IMG/VR virus record: IMGVR_UViG_3300028920_000059
Coordinates: 21,789-85,788 of that record
Length of the DNA: 64,000 nucleotides
Origin: a virus
Reading direction: 5' to 3' (one strand)
Both the position numbers and the translations under genes were made by a program. Every line of letters begins with the position of its first letter. The stretch's first letter is position 1. Below the pieces are notes generated by a model. The model did no database searches. It was not told the DNA's origin and saw only the letters and a list, made by a program, of their open reading frames with translations. Below, piece after piece: positions 1 through 7,655 of this stretch.

Positions 1-391
1 TTGAGGATCAAGCACGAAAGCCGAAGCGCAAAGCTGGCTACGTCTACGACGCCACCTCCGCTTGCGGTCATGGGATCGACTTCGGTACCATCGCGCTCAA
101 ATGTTAGCCGAGCCTCCGTACGGTTGCGCTTGCGCTCAAAGTGGATATTGAAAGTGTACGGCTCGTCAAAGACGGCGCTTAGGCATCGACTCACGACGCC
201 GGCGATTTGATCGTGCGCCTGCTGCTGAACTGCTTGAGCAACATGCTGAGCCAAGTCCTGCGCGGCTTTCGCATCCTCAATACGTTGTTCGTTGGCGGCT
301 ATATCAGACGCGATGGATTTACAACGGGAGCGGGCGGCGTTGAATTCACCCAGCTTCCGATTTATCTTTATGCGTGCGTTAGCAAGATCCA
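1..391 (-). CDS. SbcC/Rad50-like ATPase, C-terminal half (partial)
   Basis: This minus-strand frame opens with ATG at 391, one base from the stop of nothing else, and runs off the window start after 130 codons. The first 60 or so residues are rich in Ala, Gln, Lys and Glu and look like a short coiled coil. They are followed by a segment ending TASGGGVVDVASFALR, which resembles the ABC signature region that precedes Walker B in SMC, RecF and Rad50 ATPases. No Walker A or zinc hook is present. The matching N-terminal half, which stops at a zinc hook, lies at 2510-3529. I infer that the two are halves of one nuclease-associated ATPase. The Walker B and D-loop should lie beyond the window, so the call rests on the signature and on context. 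Confidence 0.65.
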
Positions 392-1381
392 TTAGTCATC
401 CAATCCGGGAAGCTGTCCAAGCCGACCGTTGAGGAGTTGGCGGAAATAGTGGATTGTATAGTATAGACCCATATCCAAGTCGATCTCTGGCTTCCAGCCA
501 ATCTCCTCTCTAGCGCGGTCGATTACCGGCTTGCGCTTAGTAGGATCATCCTGGGGAAGCGGACAGTAGGTCACTTCAGACTTAGTTTTGGATATATGTT
601 TTTTGACAGCCACTACCAGTCCTTTCATCGTTGTCTCGACTGGGTTACCGAGATTGATTGGTCTATGGCAGTTTTCGGTATTCATCAACGCTTGGAGTCC
701 GTAGATCAAGTCATCGACATACATAAAGCAGCGAGTCTGTAGTCCGTTCCCGTAAATTGTAATATCCTCATTGCGGAGAATCTGGCAAATAAAATTGCTA
801 ACCACGCGTCCGTCATTCGGGTGCATGTATGGGCCGTAGGTATTGAAGATGCGTGCGATACGAATATCAACACCATACTCGCGGCTGTAGTCCATGAAGA
901 GAGCCTCAGCGCAGCGCTTCCCCTCATCGTAGCAGGCACGAATCCCGTTCGGGTTAACTCGACCCCAATATGATTCGTGTTGCGGATGCACTTCGGGGTC
1001 GCCATAGACCTCTGAGGTACTGGCTTGGAGGATCCGCGCGCCTGTGCGTCGGGCAAGATCCAGAACGTTGATTGCTCCGTGAACGCACGTCTTGATCGTC
1101 TCGACCGGGTGGCGCTGGTAGTGGATCGGTGAAGCGGGACAGGCGAGATTATAGATTTGGTCAACCTCGATATGGATAGGCTGGGTAATGTCGTGTCGGA
1201 TCACTTCCAGACGTTCACGCCTCTTAGGTGTAACACCGTGCAGCGCATGACGCAGGTTGAACTTGGATCCCGTATAGAAGTTATCCAGGCAGATTACTTC
1301 GTGGTCGCAGAGAAGCAAGAAGCGACAGAGATGGGAGCCGATAAAGCCGGCGCCGCCGGTAACGAGAATGCGCTTGGTCAT
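392..1381 (-). CDS. UDP-glucuronate decarboxylase (UDP-xylose synthase)-like SDR epimerase
   Basis: The 329-residue protein is an extended short-chain dehydrogenase. It has the NAD-binding motif [11 protein letters not shown] at residues 7-17, the segment [12 protein letters not shown] near 75-90 that is typical of UDP-glucuronate decarboxylases, and the catalytic YxxxK as YDEGK near 150. The family oxidises and decarboxylates UDP-glucuronate to UDP-xylose in the cytoplasm. Length and motif order are complete. The start overlaps the preceding gene by four bases (ATGA), so the gene belongs to the recombination operon. That is an odd place for sugar metabolism. The substrate donor could be made by the dehydrogenase at 30159-31181 and the product used by the glycosyltransferase at 15332-16486. 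The exact product (xylose or another sugar) is inferred. Confidence 0.82.
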   Translation of the reverse strand: MTKRILVTGGAGFIGSHLCRFLLLCDHEVICLDNFYTGSKFNLRHALHGVTPKRRERLEVIRHDITQPIHIEVDQIYNLACPASPIHYQRHPVETIKTCVHGAINVLDLARRTGARILQASTSEVYGDPEVHPQHESYWGRVNPNGIRACYDEGKRCAEALFMDYSREYGVDIRIARIFNTYGPYMHPNDGRVVSNFICQILRNEDITIYGNGLQTRCFMYVDDLIYGLQALMNTENCHRPINLGNPVETTMKGLVVAVKKHISKTKSEVTYCPLPQDDPTKRKPVIDRAREEIGWKPEIDLDMGLYYTIHYFRQLLNGRLGQLPGLDD

Positions 1382-1620
1382 AACAGGTCCTTATATTCTT
1401 CGGTGAACTTAGACATAGCCTTATCGAATTTTTCCTTGGCCTTCGCTTCCTTTTTCTTCAGGTCCTCCAGGAGTTCCTCGGCGGAAGGAAGATTATCGAC
1501 ATCATACTCATCCTTGAGTCGTGCCAGCGCCTCCTCTAATCGACCCTGAGCGCGGTCGGCCTCTTGTTGTAGCTTGGCAGCTTTATTCTTGAGCTTGACC
1601 AGCTCGTTAGCACGACTCAT
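1378..1620 (-). CDS. small coiled-coil protein
   Basis: The 80-residue protein is almost entirely charged and helical (many Lys, Glu, Ala, Leu) with heptad-like spacing, so it is probably a coiled coil. It overlaps both neighbours by four bases, SbcD-like upstream and the decarboxylase downstream, and is therefore translationally coupled to them. I do not recognise a family. It could be a subunit or spacer for the split SbcC-like complex, but that is only an inference from position. Confidence 0.6.
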   Translation of the reverse strand: MSRANELVKLKNKAAKLQQEADRAQGRLEEALARLKDEYDVDNLPSAEELLEDLKKKEAKAKEKFDKAMSKFTEEYKDLL

Positions 1621-2528
1621 GACATGGCCTCCAAAATCATCTGCCGCACTGCGGCGTTTGGTTTCTTCTCCTCCAGCGCCCGCTCTATAGCGGACTCAAA
1701 GTCAAGTCCGGTATCCTGGAGCTTGACCAACTCCTCAAGGAAGTCTTTCAGCTCCATATCCTCATTGGCTTTCGGAGTAGAAGTCTCTTGAATAATATCG
1801 TCGGAGCAATCCAGATAGTGGACTTCAATAGTCCCGTCGCTCATGATGACCCCGACCTGCGGTTTGTAGTCGATCTCATCTGACTTGCGGCGCATAAGCG
1901 TTCCGCAGTTGAAGATTGTTTGCTCCGCGTTATATACGTGGAAGCCTTTGTGGTTATCCCCGATAATGATAACATCCCAGCCTTCCAAGCCCTTCATGTT
2001 GGTTAGCTTCGCTTCCTTCGGAGCGCCAGGATACTCGCACCCTTTGATCCAAGTATAGGCGTGAACGAGGGCGACATACGTTGTGGCAATGTGATGACGG
2101 GTGGGGGATACTAACGGGACTCCCCACGGGTAGCCAGATAGAAGGATGCCTCCCTTGGAGTTGACAACGTGAGCGTCCTTATCCCCGCTCAAATCACTAA
2201 TAACTCCAGCTTCTACTAACGTCCAATACGCTGAGTCGGATATTAGATCAAGTCGATGGTTAGGAAGATCGTGTTGTCCAGGGATAGCAAAGACCTTTTT
2301 TGGAAAATGGGAAATAGCCCAGTTGATCAGACGCGGCGAAGAGAACCACCGGTCGAAGATGTCGCCAGCTATCAATACCGGCACGTCCAGCGTCTCTTGC
2401 AGCTCTCGGATATAGCCTAGCGGTATATCCATTGCTTCAAGCCAATCCTCCTCACCAGCGCGGGCCAGTGGAGGTCGCAGCGAAAGGTGAAGGTCTGAGC
2501 AAGCGATAGCTATAGGCTTTGGCCGCAT
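1617..2528 (-). CDS. SbcD/Mre11-like metallophosphoesterase (nuclease subunit)
   Basis: The 303-residue protein shows calcineurin-type phosphoesterase motifs: CSDLHL near the start, AGDIFDR (GDxxD), GQHDLP (GNHD-like), and later IIIGDNHKG with a partner His region. This is the arrangement of SbcD, Mre11 and T4 gp47, which form an exonuclease/endonuclease with SbcC, Rad50 or gp46 in recombination and end processing. The start is chosen at the ATG at 2528 because GGGAGAGGAG lies just upstream; a longer frame to 2603 has no ribosome site. It overlaps the end of the SbcC-like N-terminal half by 19 bases. The C-terminal 70 residues are acidic and helical and may contact the ATPase. Confidence 0.8.
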   Translation of the reverse strand: MRPKPIAIACSDLHLSLRPPLARAGEEDWLEAMDIPLGYIRELQETLDVPVLIAGDIFDRWFSSPRLINWAISHFPKKVFAIPGQHDLPNHRLDLISDSAYWTLVEAGVISDLSGDKDAHVVNSKGGILLSGYPWGVPLVSPTRHHIATTYVALVHAYTWIKGCEYPGAPKEAKLTNMKGLEGWDVIIIGDNHKGFHVYNAEQTIFNCGTLMRRKSDEIDYKPQVGVIMSDGTIEVHYLDCSDDIIQETSTPKANEDMELKDFLEELVKLQDTGLDFESAIERALEEKKPNAAVRQMILEAMS

Positions 2529-3529
2529 AGCGGGCACTCCTCTCCCATCTCGTCGTGGAATTTTTGATCGGCAGCTTTGGCTGCCTTTTTGAGATCCAGC
2601 CACTCAGTCGTTGCCGCTTTGACAGTCCCGATCAACTCTGCCAGCTCAACGCGATCTGCGTCAACCGCATGAATATTGAGTTGCAGGTCAACTAGCTTCT
2701 GGACATCATCCTCCGGGATCCACCGATTGGATGCAATCTCGTCCTGGCGCATTTGGTTGATTATTTTCTCCAACGCCTCCACCTGCTCGTGGATCCTCTC
2801 CCACTGGTCGCCCAGAGAGATAACCTTATGGGCCGCCTCCAGCGTCTCTCGCTGGTGCTCTTGTTGGTGGGTATGCTCGCCTAGGGTCTGGATCAGATCA
2901 GCGAGCACACGCGATTCCTCGGCGTGCTGGAGCCATTCGCCGTTGTAGACCTGGGCTAGGGACAGCTCCCCGTCGGCTTTGCGCGTCCACTTGAGCTTGG
3001 CTCGTTCCTCCTTCGCCTCCTCCAGCTGGCCGGAGAGGACCCGAGCCTCCGCCAGAGCATCACGATTGGTCTTGTCCAGCTTGGCTAGTGTTGAATCTAT
3101 AATCTCAAGATCAACGATGCGGTTCAGCTGCCGACTGACTTCGCCTGCCGTTTCGGTAAACCAGAAGGGACTATCGTGCTGGCCTTGGAAGTTGATTTCA
3201 TCCAGGTTGAGGAGCGTGGTGATATCCTCCGGTGGCTCGTTCCCGAAGGCTTTGTAAACCTCGTCGTCCAGGAAATAGTCATTTTTGGATTTGGAGCGCT
3301 GCCGAGTAATGCACCGGCCATCGACCGATAGATTGACTTCGGCTTGCTTCCCGCCGTCGCGGATGAATTCTTGGCCAGCCGGACGGTTGGTTGCAAGCCA
3401 GCGAAGCGCACGAATGACTGCGGACTTTCCTCGGTCGGAGGCACCGACGATTGACGTCACGCCTGGGTCGAGATCCAGCGCCAGCTTCTGGTGGGCTTGG
3501 AAGTTCTTGATGGTTAGCTTAGTGAACAC
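2510..3529 (-). CDS. SbcC/Rad50-like ATPase, N-terminal half ending at zinc hook
   Basis: The 339-residue protein starts with the Rad50-type N lobe FTKLTIKNFQAHQ, followed by a Walker A variant VGASDRGKSAVIRALRW. A Q-loop region FQGQHDSPFWF lies near residue 120, and a long coiled coil runs from about 150. It ends CPLCGQSL and then stops. CPxCG is the zinc-hook motif normally found in the middle of Rad50/SbcC, so the protein is only the first half. The second half appears to be the gene at 1-391. The GTG start at 3529 has GGAGG seven bases upstream and overlaps the end of the resolvase gene by 11 bases. The partner nuclease follows directly. Confidence 0.8.
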   Translation of the reverse strand: MFTKLTIKNFQAHQKLALDLDPGVTSIVGASDRGKSAVIRALRWLATNRPAGQEFIRDGGKQAEVNLSVDGRCITRQRSKSKNDYFLDDEVYKAFGNEPPEDITTLLNLDEINFQGQHDSPFWFTETAGEVSRQLNRIVDLEIIDSTLAKLDKTNRDALAEARVLSGQLEEAKEERAKLKWTRKADGELSLAQVYNGEWLQHAEESRVLADLIQTLGEHTHQQEHQRETLEAAHKVISLGDQWERIHEQVEALEKIINQMRQDEIASNRWIPEDDVQKLVDLQLNIHAVDADRVELAELIGTVKAATTEWLDLKKAAKAADQKFHDEMGEECPLCGQSL

Positions 3530-4007
3530 CGAGTTGCCTCCTACCGTATTCGGCGATACAGAGAGCATCGGCCAGACCGTCGTCATCCTTGGTGGAGCGG
3601 GCCGTGCGTTTGAGGCTGACATCGGGAAACAATCGTTTGGCCACCAGAATGGCTACATCCTTGGTCCCCTTGGGCATGTCCTTGCACATGACCCGCTTCC
3701 AAGTGGTGGGGTGAACGAGGGTGTAGGGCAGGTGGAGACCTACGCATATCCCTCGAAGCAGTCCCCAGCCGGCCCCAAAGTTGAAGGCCGAGGCAATTCC
3801 TTGGCCGGGCATGGACTGGACTTTCTCGATATAGACATGTTGGATGGCGCTCCGCCGGTGCTCTAGGATTTGCCGCACGGTCACCTCGTCCACCGCTCGC
3901 TTGTTTTTGGTAACACGGAGGACCGGAAGGGGACGAACGGTTACGCCCCGTCCCCGCCGGAAGGCGATGGCTCCCTTCATGCCAGGGTCAATTCCGATGA
4001 TCATCAT
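3519..4007 (-). CDS. RuvC-like Holliday junction resolvase
   Basis: The protein of 162 residues begins MMIIGIDPGMKGAIAF, the RNase H-fold first strand with its catalytic Asp. It continues with a second acidic strand (HVYIEKVQSMPGQG, Glu), and ends with TKDDDGLADALCIAEYG, the RuvC-type DxxDA helix. Such enzymes resolve branched DNA before packaging. Two adjacent ATG codons follow AGGAGG, so the start is 4007 or 4004. A longer frame reaches 4115, but it would translate the pentamer repeat and lacks a ribosome site. The gene sits directly downstream, in transcription order, of the GGTNN repeat and overlaps the SbcC-like gene. Confidence 0.8.
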   Translation of the reverse strand: MMIIGIDPGMKGAIAFRRGRGVTVRPLPVLRVTKNKRAVDEVTVRQILEHRRSAIQHVYIEKVQSMPGQGIASAFNFGAGWGLLRGICVGLHLPYTLVHPTTWKRVMCKDMPKGTKDVAILVAKRLFPDVSLKRTARSTKDDDGLADALCIAEYGRRQLGVH

Positions 4008-4019
4008 AAAGCCTCCTTG

Positions 4020-4402
4020 TGAAAAAACCGTACCAAACCACACCTGACCGAACCCTACCTTACCCAACCGTACCGAACCTGCCAAACCAAACCTAACCCT
4101 ATCCAAGCCAACCATACCGCACCTTACCTAACCCGACCTGCCAAACCAAACCGTACCTCACCACACCGTACCCGACCGTACCTAACCAAAGCTCACCATA
4201 CCTGCCATACCTTACCAAACCTCACCCTACCCCACCATACCGGACCCAACTTCACCCCACCATACCTGCCATACCTTACCAAACCGAACCGCACCTTACC
4301 CTACCCTACCACACCGAACCTGCCAAACCCAACCGTACCTTACCGGACCCCACCGAACCGAACCGTACCTGCCAAACCCAACCAAACCACACCGCAGCCA
4401 AG
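4020..4402. repeat. degenerate pentanucleotide repeat (NNACC / GGTNN), about 75 units
   Basis: About 380 bases between two genes consist almost wholly of five-base units NNACC on the plus strand, which is GGTNN on the minus strand. The two N positions vary freely. The phase slips by one base at CTGCCA(A/T)ACC near 4079, 4138, 4202, 4266, 4319 and 4368, giving superblocks of roughly 50-64 bases. There is no start codon with a ribosome site inside. The minus-strand GG every five bases could form stacked G structures or bind a protein in register. Function is unknown; an origin, a recombination site or an untranslated leader of the resolvase gene are possibilities. Confidence 0.9.
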
Positions 4403-4403
4403 T

Positions 4404-4889
4404 CTACAGTTGATCGATGACGTGCCAGACGGCGGCTAATTCTCTGAGGGCTGCGTATTTTGTACGACAGACTTTTAGTTCTGCTCGTGCCCGTTGGAGT
4501 ACCTGCTTTCTCCGTTTCGGATCAGCTAGGGCTTCCTCCAGGCTTACCCATTCGTTTCGCGGAGCATCTTCGTCCTCCGTCTCTGTTTCCCGCACGACGG
4601 GGGTGTATACACGAACAGGTGTATCCACCCCTTCAACTCGTACAACGATGGACCGAAGCATTTGGGCCGCTCGGATACGATAGTATTCCGTTGCCGCCTG
4701 CTCCTTATCCTTGATGTATATTTCGGGGTGGAGAGGACTGTTCTTTTTCTTGGCCTCCTGGACCAAGATGGCGGGCGTGACCCCTCCGCCGTTGGCTTTC
4801 CGTAGACGTTGGATTTCTTTGTGGGCTACCTTGGCATCAATCCTGGATTGATAACCGGCCTTCCATTCTACCTTGATGGTTTTTGCCAT
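4404..4889 (-). CDS. hypothetical phage protein
   Basis: The 161-residue protein is basic at its N-terminus and helical and acidic toward the end. I see no catalytic motif and do not recognise the family. The start ATG at 4889 is chosen because AGGAG lies eight bases upstream; the frame could extend to 4916 without a ribosome site. It lies just downstream of the gene at 4913-5494 with 23 bases between them, so the two are probably one transcript ending at the pentamer repeat. The pairing suggests a joint function, but nothing in the sequence shows which. Confidence 0.6.
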   Translation of the reverse strand: MAKTIKVEWKAGYQSRIDAKVAHKEIQRLRKANGGGVTPAILVQEAKKKNSPLHPEIYIKDKEQAATEYYRIRAAQMLRSIVVRVEGVDTPVRVYTPVVRETETEDEDAPRNEWVSLEEALADPKRRKQVLQRARAELKVCRTKYAALRELAAVWHVIDQL

Positions 4890-4912
4890 GGTTTTTCTCC
4901 TTGGGAAAGACG

Positions 4913-5494
4913 TCAATTGGTTTTGACCTGGAACCTTCCGTAGTCGCCTCCCTTTTGAGGACGCATCTCCAGTAAGCCCACGCCGAAACCGGCTCGGTCC
5001 AACAGGTTCACGATGTCGTCCGGGCGAAGATTTTCTGCATCGAACTCGATGCTAATGTCGCTCTCCCACCCGCTTGGAAATTCGGGACGGTATCGGAGAT
5101 CCGTTCCTCCTTGGCCAACTCGGACGCAGTCCTCCCTCATCACCGGTTCACCACATCGCATGGGGATTGTGTTGTTCGCGTCGGAGCATAGGACGAAAAG
5201 GGATTTGCGAACCAGTGTCTTTTCGATTCCGATATCCTTGTGGGCTGCGTTGATGAGGCTCTGTTTGATTGCTCCAGCGGGGATTCCGTATTGCCCGTCC
5301 TCTGTTCTATGAGTGGCCGCCTCGCACTCTTCTTCTGGGATACACACTTCACGAGTTTTGGTTTTCCTGCCCTCCTTTTTGTCTCGCATCTGCTTGCGAG
5401 CTTTCTCGGCCCAACTATGTTGGATCAAGGGAGAGGTCCCTTGGATTGTGACGCTGAGAACTTTGCGTTGGATTGGCTTTAGCTTGATGGCCAT
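4913..5494 (-). CDS. conserved phage protein with a RAMP-like glycine-rich C-terminus
   Basis: The 193-residue protein has the N-terminal strand VTIQGTSPLIQHSWAEKA, a middle segment with IPAGAIKQSLINAA, and a C-terminal segment GFGVGLLEMRPQKGGDYGRF. The conserved order (a strand with a Pro-Leu-Ile-x-His turn, a helix after a substrate-like loop, then a Gly-rich loop ending GxFxV) reminds me of ferredoxin-fold RAMP proteins of the Cas5/Cas7 type, but the likeness is weak and may be convergent. It has a good ribosome site (AAAGGAG) before the ATG. It is followed by the gene at 4404-4889. Role unknown; nucleic-acid binding is a guess. Confidence 0.6.
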   Translation of the reverse strand: MAIKLKPIQRKVLSVTIQGTSPLIQHSWAEKARKQMRDKKEGRKTKTREVCIPEEECEAATHRTEDGQYGIPAGAIKQSLINAAHKDIGIEKTLVRKSLFVLCSDANNTIPMRCGEPVMREDCVRVGQGGTDLRYRPEFPSGWESDISIEFDAENLRPDDIVNLLDRAGFGVGLLEMRPQKGGDYGRFQVKTN

Positions 5495-5558
5495 GATTGG
5501 CTCCTTTCTTGTGTCTAGGACACGCTCTTTTTATGATTACAATAACACCGACGAGATG

Positions 5559-5855
5559 TCATTGTGGTGATTGTTGTTCACGGGAACGCCTTTCCTCCAG
5601 CGCATTCAGGACGGTGGATTTGTAGTGGTCCCATCCTTCCCAATACCCAGCGTTATAGGCGTCCATGAGAGCCTTTTCCAATCGACTGGGGCGGTATAAT
5701 ATGGACCACTCCCATAGACGGTGCGGCCAGCGAAACAGGAGGTGGAGTCCTAGGTAGGTACACACCGCTTCATCCCGGACTACGTTGAACCAGCATACAC
5801 GCATGCCGGTAGGATATTTTTCGAGCGGCTTGACTGTGCGGAGTGGCCAGATCAT
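5559..5855 (-). CDS. hypothetical protein, Trp/Arg-rich
   Basis: The 98-residue protein contains many aromatic residues (for example HRLWEW and GYWEGWDHY) and ends with a charged, Gln-rich tail. No known motif is visible. The start at 5855 overlaps the stop of the upstream gene in an ATGA, so translation is coupled. The frame could extend to 5885, but that would overlap the upstream gene by more and lacks a ribosome site. It is the last gene of the exonuclease operon before a short gap of 63 bases. Confidence 0.55.
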   Translation of the reverse strand: MIWPLRTVKPLEKYPTGMRVCWFNVVRDEAVCTYLGLHLLFRWPHRLWEWSILYRPSRLEKALMDAYNAGYWEGWDHYKSTVLNALEERRSREQQSPQ

Positions 5856-6151
5856 TCCTTCAGCCCCCAGTTGTGGTGGTAACAATTCATAATTTCCAGA
5901 TCGTCTGGTCCAGCGGGTAGGCCGGCAGGTAGCTTCCCGGGTTGGCCAATTGACTTCTTGGCTTTGATATACTCAAGAGGATGAACCTTCCCTTTGGCAA
6001 TACCGGCCTCTATTATATCGCGGATCGGACCGCTAAGTTGGTCAACAAGGGAAGTCGAGTATTCAGCCAGCTTCTCATGGATGAACTGATGGTAGTTCTT
6101 CCAGCGCTTGATTTCAGTAATACTTGGATTGCGACTAATACGGTTACTCAT
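5852..6151 (-). CDS. hypothetical protein
   Basis: The 99-residue protein is basic at the start and contains a mid-protein amphipathic helix (DQLSGPIRDIIEAGIAKG). No family is recognised. It overlaps the flap endonuclease gene upstream and the gene at 5559-5855 downstream by four bases each, so it is an internal cistron of a tightly coupled operon. The gene is supported by this overlap pattern rather than by homology. Confidence 0.6.
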   Translation of the reverse strand: MSNRISRNPSITEIKRWKNYHQFIHEKLAEYSTSLVDQLSGPIRDIIEAGIAKGKVHPLEYIKAKKSIGQPGKLPAGLPAGPDDLEIMNCYHHNWGLKE

Positions 6152-7044
6152 TCTCCTCTCCTTCTCAGCTTCGGTCGCATTGTATTAAAGAAGGAGATCC
6201 ACTCCCCACGGCGCGGTTTGCGTAAGTAACTTAGGAAGCCATAACGCTCACACATGGAGAAGAAGGCATCTGGGTTGTACTCGGGTTCCCTCAGTTCAAA
6301 GGTTTTGGTCTTGAGATGGGGAAGCGCCACCAGCTTTTCGTTGCGGCTGATAATCGTCTCACCGTCGTAGCTGGTAATGGCTTTGTAGGTTTTGTAGTGA
6401 GGAGGGAGCTGGCGAGTCAGGAACTTGATTGCTGTTTTTACTCCGACTCCGGGAACGCCCGGCACGTTATCGCCCGAGCATCCTGCAATGCATTTGACGT
6501 CACGCCAGAGAGCAGGTTCAATTCCCTTCGCTTCGATAAAGCTGTCGGAATCATAGCCCTTTCTTCTTGCGGGATCGTACCAGCGAACGTAGTCGCTGAT
6601 GCACTGCCAGAGATCGCCGTCGGCAGATACGATGATTCCTTTTTCCTTATTACTAGTCAGGATGTTGGCTGCCTCTGCGATCAGGTCGTCGGATTCCAAT
6701 CCGGTTTGGCGAATGACTTGAAAGCCGATAGCTGGGAGGATCGTTCGACGTAGCAGCTTGATTTGGTCGTACATTATGCCCAGCTGCTCTTTCTCCTCGT
6801 CGGTCATATCCTTCTTACGATCTCCCTTGTAGGACGGGAGGATCCGCTTACGATAGGACTGGCGCGAGTCGAAGAACAGTACGACCTTATTGGAGTTGAT
6901 GTTGGGATCGGAGCAGATCGTACGAAGCTGTTCCCAGAATCCAAACAGGATGCCGGTATTGAAGTCATCGTAAGCCAGGTCCGCCGTAGCGTAGCGGGCG
7001 CGATGCGCGAGAAATGAAATGTCAATGAGGACCCAGGGCTTCAT
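6148..7044 (-). CDS. 5'-3' exonuclease / flap endonuclease (FEN1-like)
   Basis: The 298-residue protein carries the PIN/FEN signature: VLIDISFLAHRA at the start (first Asp), VVLFFDSRQSYRKRILPSYKGDRK near 55-80, GLESDDLIAEAA, VSADGDLWQCI, and the helix-hairpin-helix GCSGDNVPGVPGVGVKTAIKF. These supply the metal-binding Asp cluster and the DNA-binding turn of T5 D15, T4 RNase H and the N-terminal domain of DNA polymerase I. The enzyme would remove RNA primers and 5' flaps. The family A polymerase in this genome lacks such a domain, so this separate gene probably fills that role. No ribosome site is evident before the ATG; a GCGATAATA sequence lies five bases upstream. Confidence 0.85.
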   Translation of the reverse strand: MKPWVLIDISFLAHRARYATADLAYDDFNTGILFGFWEQLRTICSDPNINSNKVVLFFDSRQSYRKRILPSYKGDRKKDMTDEEKEQLGIMYDQIKLLRRTILPAIGFQVIRQTGLESDDLIAEAANILTSNKEKGIIVSADGDLWQCISDYVRWYDPARRKGYDSDSFIEAKGIEPALWRDVKCIAGCSGDNVPGVPGVGVKTAIKFLTRQLPPHYKTYKAITSYDGETIISRNEKLVALPHLKTKTFELREPEYNPDAFFSMCERYGFLSYLRKPRRGEWISFFNTMRPKLRRRGE

Positions 7045-7049
7045 ATCTA

Positions 7050-7310
7050 TTATCGCTTGTCAGTCGATAATCCACGTTGGCAACGTGGACACTTGCAGGG
7101 AGCACACCAGCGCAGCTTGTCCACGGCCTCGTTGATAAGACAGGCACTAAAGACATGACGTGCGGTATCCTCACGCTCGTGAGGCTCATATGCCCAACCG
7201 TATGCCGTCGTGACAATAATGTAGCCATTCTCGTCGCCGGTGTAGTCATCGTCGCACCAGTTCTCAATTCTTTTCTTGAGATACTTGGGCATGTAACGGG
7301 GTATCGGCAT
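7050..7310 (-). CDS. small zinc-ribbon-like protein
   Basis: The 86-residue protein ends with CAPCKCPRCQRG, a cluster of four Cys residues that could hold one zinc ion. The ATG at 7310 shares its A with the TAA stop of the upstream gene (TAATG), which fixes the start. A longer frame to 7361 lies inside that gene. The N-terminus is basic and the middle is acidic. No catalytic motif is seen. It precedes the flap endonuclease gene by five bases. Confidence 0.6.
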   Translation of the reverse strand: MPIPRYMPKYLKKRIENWCDDDYTGDENGYIIVTTAYGWAYEPHEREDTARHVFSACLINEAVDKLRWCAPCKCPRCQRGLSTDKR

Positions 7311-7582
7311 TACGCATCTCCTTGTAGCTTGGCCAAGGCTGCACGGGCGAATCGTTCGCATTTAGCATAGCCAGGGCCGTCGGGGTCGGTGATCATTTCC
7401 AGCGCATGGACAACGTCCGCGATGGCCTCGGGATTAAGACCGGCAAGAGCGTTGACGCAGGCGACGATGCGCGCAGAGTCCTTCGTTGACGTTGTCTGAG
7501 CTAGTGGCGACCCGCCTACGGTACTCCATATAGCGTGGCGGTTATCGTACCACGGCTCCGGTGTGTGCTGTGTCTCTGTCAT
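7310..7582 (-). CDS. small phage protein of the HTPEPW type
   Basis: The 90-residue protein begins MTETQHTPEPWYDNR and contains DSARIVACVNALAGLNPEA. That combination is common in small accessory proteins of many phages, whose function is not known to me. The start at 7582 follows AAGGAG at the right spacing; the open frame upstream is not coding. It is separated from the DUF932-like gene by 73 bases that hold a GC-rich hairpin. Confidence 0.65.
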   Translation of the reverse strand: MTETQHTPEPWYDNRHAIWSTVGGSPLAQTTSTKDSARIVACVNALAGLNPEAIADVVHALEMITDPDGPGYAKCERFARAALAKLQGDA

Positions 7583-7617
7583 GGTCTGTTCTCCTTGTGT
7601 GGTGGTGGTTCTAAGCC

Positions 7618-7648
7618 CAGCCCCGGGTTCGCACCGGGGCACCCGCTT
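7618..7648 (-). terminator. GC-rich intergenic hairpin (variant of the repeated module)
   Basis: Between the DUF932-like gene and the next gene the minus strand reads GCCCCGG, a short loop, then CCGGGGC, giving a seven-base-pair GC stem. No run of T follows, so it is a weak terminator at best and may instead protect or process RNA. It resembles the hairpins between the following small genes but lacks their flanking CTCAC/GTGAG arms. Confidence 0.45.
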
Positions 7649-7655
7649 TGACGGA

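Noticed and set aside
4020-4115. N-terminal extension of the resolvase through the pentamer repeat
   Set aside because: The frame is open to 4115, but translation would give a repetitive segment with no counterpart in RuvC-like proteins, and AGGAGG lies just before the ATG codons at 4007 and 4004.
7615-7648. tRNA-like T arm (GGGTTCGCACC)
   Set aside because: Only one arm is present; no acceptor stem, anticodon arm or CCA-side pairing could be found within 100 bases on either strand.
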